Position numbers and translations under genes: made by a program. 64,000 nt of DNA from Myxococcales bacterium (GTDB taxonomy: Bacteria; Myxococcota_A; Polyangia; Haliangiales; Haliangiaceae). The first letter of the stretch is position 1. Each line of letters starts with the position of its first letter. Positions 15,341 through 23,010 of this stretch are shown here, piece by piece. The stretch is taken from positions 124,001 to 188,000 of the forward strand of contig JADJJK010000077.1 of assembly GCA_016706545.1 (NCBI GenBank). Reading direction: 5' to 3'. Under the pieces are notes generated by a model. The model was not told where the DNA came from, made no database searches, and was given only the letters and a program-made list of their open reading frames with translations.

Positions 15341-16964
15341 ATGCGATCAAGTGGAACCGCGCTAGTTGCCTTTTTTGCTTCGCTTACGGTCCTCCTGCTG
15401 GGAGGGGCCTGTGGCGCGCCGCAGACGGCCGCCCCGTCGCCCATCGGGGAAGGCCCAGGCGGTGGCCCCGCCGCCCCCGGCCGGAGACCTCACCGTCGAG
15501 CTGCCCAAGGTGGAGCTCAAGGGTGGCACCTACAAGCCGGAGGCGCTGGGCCTTCCGCTGATGCCGTTCGCTGAGCCCAAGAAGAAGACCACGCTCGAGA
15601 AGGCTCGCGCGGAGCTGGCCAAGGCCAAGGAACAAGAGGAGCGCGAGGCCCGCGCACAGATCTTGGCCACCTTGCTCTTCCGCGCCTCGCGCAGCGAGCC
15701 GGCGGACAAGAGCAAGCTGATGCTCGAGGAGGCCCGCAACGGCCTGCGCACCGCGCTGCAGGGCGCCACCCAGACGCCAGATGTCAACACCCTGCGCATG
15801 CTGGGCGCCTACGAGTACCTGGTGGGTGATCTGGCGGGCTCGGCGGAGGCCTGGGGCAAGCTGGTCGCCTCCTTCCCGCAGGACAAGGAAGTCGAGTCCT
15901 TCCGCACCTGGTGGGTGTACTGCCTCTTGCTCTCCAACAAGAACGCCGAGGCCGCGGCTGTGGTCAAGGGCGTGGTGCCGAGCGTCAAGGCGCCGGAGCT
16001 CGCGTACGTGACCGCGTGGGCGCGCTGGCGCACTGGCGACAACGCGGGGGCGTGGCAGGCCATGCGCGCCGCGTCGATCGGCTGGCCGGACAAGACCAAG
16101 GCCACCGCCGTCGAGCGTGATCTCATCCTCATGGCGGCGCGCACGGGGGCTGCCGTGGCCGAGGCCAAGCTGGTGGCCTCCGCCTTTGTTGGCAAGGATC
16201 CGGCGTGGCAGTACTCCATCCTGTTTCGCTTCAGCCAGTTCCTGACGTCGTCAGGCCGCTATCCGGACACCATCGCCGCGGTGGACGCCGCGCTGCAGGC
16301 TGGCGGCGCCATGGTGGCGCAGCAAGACCCGCCCAAGCTGCGCTTCCAGCAGGCGGAGCTGACCTTGCGCTTTGACGACCCGGTGTCCGGGGCTCGCCTC
16401 GGCAAGCAGGCGCTGGACGCGCTCACCACCTGTGGCGCGGCCTGCACCGACCGCGCGGACGTGGTGGCGGCGGTGCAGCGCATCGCCACCTTCTTCCACT
16501 CCATCTACGGCACGAGCCATGACCAGCGGTACTACGCGCCGGCCAAGGAGCTCTACGACGGCGTGCTGGCCGCCACCGAGGCCGCGAAGAAGCCGGCGGT
16601 GCAGCAGCTCATCGCCCAGCTCGAGCAGACCAAGAAGGCGATCCGGCCGGGCGGCGGCGTGCATGACAAGGAGATCGTCGCGGCGCTCCTGGGCCTGCAC
16701 GCGCAAGAGGTGCTGGCTTGCTACGAGAACGCCATGGTGCCTGCGGTCGCGACCTTCAGCGGCGATCTGTCGCTGGTGCTGGAGTTCAACGCGCAAGGGG
16801 CGGTCACCGGCGTGACCTCCACGCCGCCAGCGGGCGAGGCGGATCTGGCCGCGGTGGCCAAGTGTGCGAGCGAGCGCGCTCGCGTCTGGCGGCTGCCGGC
16901 GCGCGGCAAGCCGGGCGTGTCGCGGGTGACGTTGAACTACGGCCTCGCCCTGTCCACGCCGTAG
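15341..16964 (+). CDS. TPR lipoprotein with AgmX/PglI-type C-terminal domain, frameshifted near start
   Basis: ATG 15341 begins a clear lipoprotein leader (MRSSGTALVAFFASLTVLLLGGACGAPQTAAPSP, lipobox GGAC), but the body lies in another frame that begins to make sense at about 15478 (PPPPAGDLTVELPKVELKGG). The switch maps to a G/C run at 15460-15482 and fits one extra base. The body, about 500 aa, holds an acidic/basic helical segment (KTTLEKARAELAKAKEQEEREARAQ), several TPR-like units and a C-terminal domain (LLGLHAQEVLACYENAM...FSGDLSLVLEFNAQGAVTGV...CASERARVWRLPARGKPGVSRVTLNYGL). The last resembles the AgmX/PglI C-terminal domain known from gliding-motility proteins of Myxococcus. Whether it acts in motility here is not known. 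Confidence 0.75.
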
Positions 16965-17066
16965 CGCGCGGGCGCCGGAAGGTGCCACGCGGCGCCGGCG
17001 GCGCGACGAGGCGTGCCAGGCGGGACGAGGCGCCAGGCGGGACGTGCGGGCGCGCCGGGACGCGGC

Positions 17067-18626
17067 TCAGTCCCGGCGGGTGCGCGCGGGATCCGCTGCC
17101 AGTCGGCGCGGGCGCCGCGGTTTGCGCGTCCTGGGACGCGCCGGGGCAAGCGGCGGGTGCGAGGCCAGGTAACGCCGGGCCAGCGCCAGGCGCTCGGCGT
17201 GTGTGTCATCATGGAGGACGGCGTCGGCGCGCTCGTTCGCTGCCAAGAACCCGGCCAGCGCCTGGGCGCAGGCCTCCGGACGATCGGCGCGGTGATGCGC
17301 CGCTGCCAGGTTCCAGTGGTGCATGGGCCAGCTCGGCTCGGCCACCGCCGCGCGGGTCAGCCACTCGGTCGCGGCGCTCAGCTCACCGGCCGCCAGCAAG
17401 CACAAGCCCAGCGTGGACGCGACATCAGCGTTGTCGGGCGCCATCTGGCCACAGGCCGACGCGAGCTCGCGCGCGCGCGTGACGTCGCCGAGGGCGAACA
17501 GGTCCACCGCGCGGCCGATCGCCGTCTCCAGCGCGCCGCCGCCAGCGCGAGGCCCCAGGTGCAGGTCGCCCAGGTCGAGGAGGTCTCGTCCCAAATAGTA
17601 GGCGGAGCTCAGGCGTTGCGGCACCACGGCCGCGCGCTGCGCCGCTGCCGCGACCAGCGCGCGCACCGCCGCGAGCTCGGCGCTGACGGCGCGATAGCCC
17701 TCCAAGAGGAGGCCGCGCGCCAGCGGCGCGGCCTCCAGCGCGCCCAGCTCCACCGCGGGCACGTCATCGTCGTACAGGCACTCCTCTATCACGCCGCCTG
17801 GATCGATGAGCACGGTCAGCCGGCGCCAGCGCCGCTGCGCGGGATGCCGGCGCACCGCCACCACCACTTGCGCGCCGTGATCGTCTGCCAGCAGCGCCAC
17901 GCTGGCGGCCGGGGCGGCGCGAGAGGATCGAGCGGCCCGCCCGGACCCCGCGCGCGCCGGGCCGCCGGGGCGGCGCGCCAAGCCAGCGTCGCGCTCGACG
18001 CGGTCCGGCGCGCCAGGTTGTGAGCCGGCCGCGCCGCTTTGGTCCGGCAGATGACGCCAAGCGGCGATGCGGCGGACCTCGCTGCGGAGGCTGCCGTCCA
18101 GATCCATGCGCACGCCCAGCTCGTGGGCGAGCCGCGCCGCCTGAGCTGGCGCCTGCTCGGACATCAGCTCCAGCAGCACCACCAGCTCGTCGCTGTCGAG
18201 TCGCTTGGCCATCAGGTCAGCCGTGGCGGCCACGTCGGCCTCGCAGTCGAGCTGCTCGGCCAGCGCCCTCGCGCTCTGTCGCTTCACCTCGTCGGGATCT
18301 TTGAAGGCCGGAGACGCTGCACCCGCGCCCAGCTCGCGCAGGAGCCCAAGCGCCGCGGTCCTGGTGCGATCGCAGGCGGCGCCGGTCAGCTCCAGGAGGC
18401 CGCGGATGGCGCGGGGCCGCAGCTCGTCGTCGTCCTGGGCCAGCTCGAACAGCAGCCCGCGCGCCTGCTCTGCGCGCCGCGGACACTCCGCCGCGAGCTC
18501 ACGAAGGAGCAGCGGCATCGCGGTCGCGCGCAGCCGGACGACGAGCCGCCTCGCCGCGCGCGCCTCCAGGTGCTCGAGGCAGTGAGCGAGCCGGCGCAGA
18601 TTCTCGAAGCTCGAACCGCGCTCCAT
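17067..18626 (-). CDS. HEAT-like / TPR repeat protein of unknown function
   Basis: The protein is 519 aa with start ATG 18626 (MERGSSFENLRRL); the reading frame opens 13 codons earlier only with TTG. Residues 1-190 are regular amphipathic helices of HEAT or armadillo type (LLFELAQDDDELRPRAIRGLLELTG). A Pro/Arg/Ser-rich, poorly conserved linker follows, then a strand-rich segment (RRLTVLIDPGGVIEECLYDDDVPAVELG). The last part carries TPR-like units (AVDLFALGDVTRARELASACGQMAPDNADVASTLGLCLLAAGELSAATEWLTRAAVAEPSW) and a basic tail. There is no export signal, so it is a cytosolic scaffold candidate. Convergent with the AgmX-like gene. Confidence 0.65.
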   Translation of the reverse strand: MERGSSFENLRRLAHCLEHLEARAARRLVVRLRATAMPLLLRELAAECPRRAEQARGLLFELAQDDDELRPRAIRGLLELTGAACDRTRTAALGLLRELGAGAASPAFKDPDEVKRQSARALAEQLDCEADVAATADLMAKRLDSDELVVLLELMSEQAPAQAARLAHELGVRMDLDGSLRSEVRRIAAWRHLPDQSGAAGSQPGAPDRVERDAGLARRPGGPARAGSGRAARSSRAAPAASVALLADDHGAQVVVAVRRHPAQRRWRRLTVLIDPGGVIEECLYDDDVPAVELGALEAAPLARGLLLEGYRAVSAELAAVRALVAAAAQRAAVVPQRLSSAYYLGRDLLDLGDLHLGPRAGGGALETAIGRAVDLFALGDVTRARELASACGQMAPDNADVASTLGLCLLAAGELSAATEWLTRAAVAEPSWPMHHWNLAAAHHRADRPEACAQALAGFLAANERADAVLHDDTHAERLALARRYLASHPPLAPARPRTRKPRRPRRLAADPARTRRD

Positions 18627-18980
18627 CGATAGCGCTACATTGAGAGCGCCCGTGCGGGAAGTCAACAGCGTTAGGACGCCGCGGATTCTCTGCCGGCCCA
18701 GCGCTCGCTGGTGGGATCATCGTCACCCCGGAGGAAGCGCCAGCAGACTGGTGTCAACGGTCTCCTGGCCGAGCACGCCAATACGCGCTCGCCAGTTCGC
18801 CAAGCTCGTTTGGCGAGGTTGGCGGCGCAGCTCGGGCGCGAGCGCGCCCGTCCGCTTCGTCGCGGCGCCTTGCGCTCGGCGCGCCTCGGCACCCTCAACC
18901 AGTCATCCTGTGGGAGGGAGCGGGGTTCTCGCGGCCAGCTGGGCACGTCGCTCGCCGCGCTGGCCTGCCGTCTTCCCCGG

Positions 18981-19039
18981 CCTCGCCTCCCTTCGCCTCC
19001 CTTCGCCTCCCTTCGCCTCCCTTCGCCTCCCTTCGCCTC
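18981..19039. repeat. 10-bp tandem repeat, about six copies
   Basis: The unit CTTCGCCTCC is repeated head to tail, with four perfect copies (18991-19030) flanked by near-perfect ones. It lies in the non-coding stretch 18627-19367. A 10-bp period keeps every copy on the same helical face. Confidence 0.85.
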
Positions 19040-19296
19040 GGGGGGAAAGCGCAAGCGACGTCACGGCCGCGCCCCGGATCCCCAGGCCCAGGTGTCCTTG
19101 GCGTGTCAACGGTGGCAGGCGGGCCCCAGCCATGACACGCTTGGCCGGTGCAACTCGAGGCTTCGCGCGCGCGGATCGAAGGCTGCGTCTCTGGCGAACG
19201 ACGCCGGGGCCGGGCATTGCACAACCTGCCGGTGCGGGGCGTGTGGCAACGTCCGGATTTTCGCTTTACAGGGGCGCCACACTTGGCGATCGTGAC

Positions 19297-19313
19297 GCAA
19301 CGCCTCGCGTTGC
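19297..19313. promoter_or_regulatory. Short perfect hairpin upstream of the PEGA gene
   Basis: Arms GCAACGC and GCGTTGC enclose the loop CTC. Its position between a likely promoter area and ATG 19368 suggests an operator or leader structure; no regulator is identified. Confidence 0.3.
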
Positions 19314-19367
19314 CGGCCGCGAGCCCCCCGGACCCGTGCCCCGGATTCGTGACTCGGAGTTGATGCC

Positions 19368-21506
19368 ATGTCCAAGACCGAAGCCTCATCACCCGACGCC
19401 GCCGCGCCGTTTGACGCGCAGCGTACGCGTCTCGAGGAGCCCATGCGGTTTGACGACCACGAACGCGGAGGGATGGCGGCGGGCGGACCTGAAGGGCCAA
19501 CCGAGCCGGCGCCTGGTCCCCCGGAGATGTCTCCCGTGGAGCCGATGGGCCGGGGCCAGCGCGCGCCGCGCGAGCTTGATGACAACTGGTCGCTGAGCGC
19601 TTCGCTGGCGGTGCCGCGGGTCACCGGGGTCACCGACGCGGCGCCGGACCCAGACGCGATCCACGATGACGCGCGCCACCAGCAGGGGGTCCCGCCAGAC
19701 GCGCCGGTGGTGAACCAGGCGGCGGCGCCTCGGCAGGCGCTGTCGCGCGCGGCGCTGCGCCTGCTCGGCGGAAAGACCATGCAAGGGGTGGGGCCGGCCC
19801 CTGGCCAGCGCCGACCCGCGGCGGGTGGCGCTGACGGGCCACCTGGAGACTCCGAGCCGATGTCGCCTTCGCTCCTGCAGGCCGCCGAGCGAGACGTGCG
19901 CTTCACCCCGGCAGGCGCGGTGGCGTCGGCGCGGGCGCCGATGTACCTGGACGAGCCTGGCAGCGTGTTGCGGCTGTCCACCGACACCTCCGAGGTGTCG
20001 GTGCCGGAGATCGACGCAGGGACCAGCGCGACGACCATGATCGCGCCAGGGGGCAGAGCGCCGTCCCCGTATGCTCGGGCGGACGCCTCCTCGTCGTCGG
20101 TTCGCGACCGGGACCATGACGACGACCACAGCGACGAGCACGACCATCACGACGACCACGACGACGTCGGCGAGCTGGCCGAGCCGCCGCCGCCGCGCGC
20201 GCCGATGTCGCACGATGCCCTCGCGCACGAAGCCCACGGGGGACACGACGCGCACAGCGGGCACGCCCACCTGTCGCCGCTCGCTGAGCCGGCCGCCTTT
20301 GGCCACGGCTCGGGGTTGGTGCCTCGGCTCAAGGCGCCCACCGCGGTCTCTCCGGCCGTGGCGCTCGCTGGCGCTCGGCACCCCTATGGCCCCGAGCTCG
20401 TGGGCGACACTGGGGGCCGCACCGAGGCCGACTGGTTCGAGCCGAGCGGCGGCGTGGCCATGGTGGATCACGGCGCCCACTCCGGGCGCATCGCGGCGCA
20501 GCCGTTCGTCGAGACGTCGCGGCCTCGCAAGCGCGGTGGCGCGAGCAGCCGCTTCACGTTGCCCTTGCTGGTGTTCGCCGCGGTGTCCGCGGTGGTGTTC
20601 GCTGGCGCGTACGTGTACTCGCGCGGGCGCAGCCCGGCGTCGTCGGTGAGCTCCGTCAGCTCGCCAGCGTCGACGGGCGCCGGCAGCTCGTCGGCAGATC
20701 CCGCCAGCGTGCCGGCGGTCGACCCTTCGGCCGGGCTGGTGGACATCCGGTTTGATTCCAACCCGCAAGGCGCGACCGTGATGCTGGTCGATCGCGAGCA
20801 CGCCATCACCTCGATGGTGGGCACCACGCCGGTGCGCGCCGCCATCGACGCGCGCGGGTCCTATGACGCGATCTTCACGCTCGAGGGTCGGCCCACGCGC
20901 ATGGTCTCGGTGAGCACCAGCGCGCCGCACGTGATCGCGGATTTCACCGTCGCGGATCCCGCCGCCGTCGCGGCCGCCAGCGAGCAATTCCCGAGCGCTC
21001 CTGCCGGCGCGACCAACCCCGCTGGCGCGACCAACCCGGCGGGCGCGACCAACCCCGCTGGCGCGACCAACCCGGCGGGCGCGACCAACCCCGCGGGCGC
21101 GGGAGCCACGGACGCGGAGTCCTCGTCGGTCGCTTCGGCGGGCTCGGCGTCCAAGCAACCAACCTCCAAGGCGTCAGAGAAGGACAAGCCGGGCAAGCGC
21201 ACCGGCAAGCGACCTGCGCGCACTTCGGGGGAAGATCCCGAGGACGATGACGAGGACCCTGCCATCAAGTCGGTGGATCCGTCCGCGATCGGCCGCCTCA
21301 CGGTGTCCTCCAAGCCGCCGTGTCAGATCTTGATCAACGGCAAGGCTTCAGGCACCACGCCGCTACGCGAAGTCCAGCTCCCGGCCGGGATCTACCGTCT
21401 GACGCTGGTGAACAAAGACAGCTCGATCAACGAGACCATCGCGGTGCGGGTGACCGCCGGCAAAGAGACCAAGGTCACGCAGGACTACACTGGCAGCTCG
21501 GAGTAG
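19368..21506 (+). CDS. Membrane protein with His/Asp-rich segment and C-terminal PEGA domain
   Basis: The protein is 712 aa with start ATG 19368. The first 395 residues are disordered, Pro/Ala/Ser/His-rich and presumably cytoplasmic; residues about 248-267 are an extreme run of His and Asp (DRDHDDDHSDEHDHHDDHDD) that could bind divalent metal. One membrane helix lies at about 396-418 (FTLPLLVFAAVSAVVFAGAYVYS). Outside is a PEGA-like strand region (VDIRFDSNPQGATVMLVD...VGTTPV), a repeat region with five ATNPAG copies (18-bp DNA repeat, about 21005-21097), a Lys/Asp-rich linker and a clear PEGA domain (about 642-708, LTVSSKPPCQILINGKASGTTPLREVQLPAGIYRLTL). It resembles the non-kinase half of myxobacterial Ser/Thr kinases with PEGA tails, but no kinase domain is present. 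Confidence 0.78.
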   Translation: MSKTEASSPDAAAPFDAQRTRLEEPMRFDDHERGGMAAGGPEGPTEPAPGPPEMSPVEPMGRGQRAPRELDDNWSLSASLAVPRVTGVTDAAPDPDAIHDDARHQQGVPPDAPVVNQAAAPRQALSRAALRLLGGKTMQGVGPAPGQRRPAAGGADGPPGDSEPMSPSLLQAAERDVRFTPAGAVASARAPMYLDEPGSVLRLSTDTSEVSVPEIDAGTSATTMIAPGGRAPSPYARADASSSSVRDRDHDDDHSDEHDHHDDHDDVGELAEPPPPRAPMSHDALAHEAHGGHDAHSGHAHLSPLAEPAAFGHGSGLVPRLKAPTAVSPAVALAGARHPYGPELVGDTGGRTEADWFEPSGGVAMVDHGAHSGRIAAQPFVETSRPRKRGGASSRFTLPLLVFAAVSAVVFAGAYVYSRGRSPASSVSSVSSPASTGAGSSSADPASVPAVDPSAGLVDIRFDSNPQGATVMLVDREHAITSMVGTTPVRAAIDARGSYDAIFTLEGRPTRMVSVSTSAPHVIADFTVADPAAVAAASEQFPSAPAGATNPAGATNPAGATNPAGATNPAGATNPAGAGATDAESSSVASAGSASKQPTSKASEKDKPGKRTGKRPARTSGEDPEDDDEDPAIKSVDPSAIGRLTVSSKPPCQILINGKASGTTPLREVQLPAGIYRLTLVNKDSSINETIAVRVTAGKETKVTQDYTGSSE

Positions 21507-21558
21507 CGGCTAGGTCTGGCGCAGGTCGCCGCGGGCAGCGCCCGGCTCGGCCTGGTGC

Positions 21559-21951
21559 TCAGCTAGAGACCTGACGGATCCAGTCCGCCAGGTTGTAGTA
21601 GTTGGTGACCCGCGCGATCTTGCCGTCGCGCAGGTCGAAGAACGCGCCCACCGGCAGGCGATAGCGCTGCCCGGTGGCCGCCGGCAACCCCTCATCGCTC
21701 ACCAGGTACGCGCCCTCGATGATGAACTCGGCGGCGCCGTGCGCGCCGTGGCTCATGACCACCAGGTCGACGACCTGTTCGCGGTAGTGGCGATGCATGC
21801 GGTCAAGGAAGGCCGTGAAGGCCGCCTTGCCGGTCTCTCGTCCGCCCTGGTTGATGTCGTGGACGACATCCTCGGTCAACAGCTCGAGCATGCCGCCGTA
21901 GTCCTGGCGGTTGAAGGCGTCGTAGTAGCGCTTGAGCAGCTCGGTACCCAT
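21559..21951 (-). CDS. NTF2-like (SnoaL/ketosteroid-isomerase-type) protein
   Basis: The protein is 130 aa with start ATG 21951. The cone-shaped NTF2 fold is suggested by the opening helix LLKRYYDAFNRQDYGGMLELLTEDVVHDINQGG, the mid-part GKAAFTAFLDRMHRHYREQVVDLVV, and the closing strands GQRYRLPVGAFFDLRDGKIARVTNYYNLADWIRQVS, a pattern used by SnoaL-like polyketide cyclases and steroid isomerases. The family is catalytically diverse and the ligand cannot be named. It is monocistronic, convergent with the PEGA gene. Confidence 0.8.
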   Translation of the reverse strand: MGTELLKRYYDAFNRQDYGGMLELLTEDVVHDINQGGRETGKAAFTAFLDRMHRHYREQVVDLVVMSHGAHGAAEFIIEGAYLVSDEGLPAATGQRYRLPVGAFFDLRDGKIARVTNYYNLADWIRQVSS

Positions 21952-22026
21952 CCTGGCACCATACCCGACCCCGCCGGTCCGCCACACGCTGCAGCGCGCG
22001 CGATCGCTCAGCCAGGGGCAGCCAGG

Positions 22027-22281
22027 TTAGACGCCGGCTGGGGTGGGGGCCACGCGCGGTGGGATCACGAGCTTGCGCGCTTCCTCGCGATCACGCTGGA
22101 CCTCGTCGGGGGAGCGGCACACCTCGCGCGCGATGTTGCTGCCGGTGGGGCGCTCCAGCCGGCACCCGGCGCCGTCGTCCGACACCGACTGCGGCTCTTG
22201 CGCGCCGCCGCCTTGCCCGTTGCTTGCACATCCGGCGGTCACCAGCGCCGCCACACAACACAGGGATGCCATGATCTTCAT
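22027..22281 (-). CDS. Small lipoprotein, paralogue of the next gene
   Basis: The protein is 84 aa with start ATG 22281 (MKIMASLCCVAALVTAGCASNG), giving a lipobox TAGC. The mature part carries the pattern C-R-L-E-R-P-T-G-S-N-I-A-R-E-V-C-R followed by a charged helix (SPDEVQRDREEARKLVIPP). The two cysteines around the PTGS motif probably form a disulfide. The gene at 22380-22658 has the same arrangement. Similar tiny lipoproteins with a 'TGS-I-x-x-x-C' signature occur widely in proteobacteria without known function. Confidence 0.7.
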   Translation of the reverse strand: MKIMASLCCVAALVTAGCASNGQGGGAQEPQSVSDDGAGCRLERPTGSNIAREVCRSPDEVQRDREEARKLVIPPRVAPTPAGV

Positions 22282-22379
22282 GGGTCTGATCCATACCACA
22301 GCTCAGGCTGCAGCTCTGCGCCCCAGCGGGCTTGTCGCTCTGCTCTTGCGGCGTAGGTCACACCGCTGCTGCGCCTCGG

Positions 22380-22658
22380 TCATGGACCCGTGGGGGGGGC
22401 AGACTCCCGTCGAACGGGCAGCTTCACCGGCGGTCGGTTGACGAACTCGCGAGATTTCAGGCGCTCCTCGGCGATCTGCTCGTCGGTGCGGCAGACGGTG
22501 CGGCCGATGTGACTACCGGTGGGATACTCCTGATGGCAGGTCATCTTCTCGCCATCCTCGTTTCGGGCGGTGAAGGTCTGGTCTCCGCGAGCACCAGCTC
22601 CGCACCCGGCGAGCGAGAGCACAAGGGAAAGGCAGACCACGGCGGCTCGTCTCCTCAT
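22380..22658 (-). CDS. Small lipoprotein, paralogue of the previous gene
   Basis: The protein is 92 aa with start ATG 22658 (MRRRAAVVCLSLVLSLAGCGAG), lipobox LAGC. The core, KMTCHQEYPTGSHIGRTVCRTDEQIAEERLKSREFVNRPP, aligns directly with the 22027 gene (two Cys around PTGS.I.R, then a charged helix and a Pro-rich end). The two therefore look like products of a tandem duplication that have diverged at DNA level. It is divergent from mutS2. Confidence 0.72.
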   Translation of the reverse strand: MRRRAAVVCLSLVLSLAGCGAGARGDQTFTARNEDGEKMTCHQEYPTGSHIGRTVCRTDEQIAEERLKSREFVNRPPVKLPVRRESAPPTGP

Positions 22659-22850
22659 GGCCGCACTGTAGCAAGGCCGCTGTTTGCCCACGCAGGAAAT
22701 CCTGGCCTCGCTGGCAGCGGCTGCTTTCAAGAGCGCCGTCGGCGCCCTCGGCTTGCGAGGTCAGGCTCTCACCTGGGACCAGGCCACGCCGGTGAACCCG
22801 CCAGCGCCGAGTCGTCGCTTCATCTCGGGGCGTCTCGAGGCGTCTCGGTG

Positions 22851-22880
22851 CATCGCGGTGCATCGCGGTGCATCGCGGTG
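22851..22880. repeat. 10-bp tandem repeat upstream of mutS2
   Basis: Three perfect copies of CATCGCGGTG are followed by a degenerate fourth. The array lies about 130 bp before the mutS2 start, in the divergent promoter region. The period equals that of the unrelated array at 18981-19039. Confidence 0.85.
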
Positions 22881-23010
22881 CATCTGGTCGGAACCATTGG
22901 GCGCATTCCCAGGCGGCCCGGGGCCGCGCACTTGGCCAGACCCTAGCCTTGCCGGCCGCGGCGCGTTTGCGCCAGACTGCGCGGTCGTGACGACGACCCT
23001 CGCCAAAGCC

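Larger units (their letters stand above)
18627..19367. other. Divergent intergenic region without a convincing gene
   Basis: About 740 bp separates the HEAT/TPR gene and the PEGA gene. Open frames here are short and compositionally random. It contains the 10-bp tandem array (18981-19039) and a hairpin with arms GCAACGC / GCGTTGC and a 3-nt loop (19297-19313), 55 bp before the PEGA start. Confidence 0.6.
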
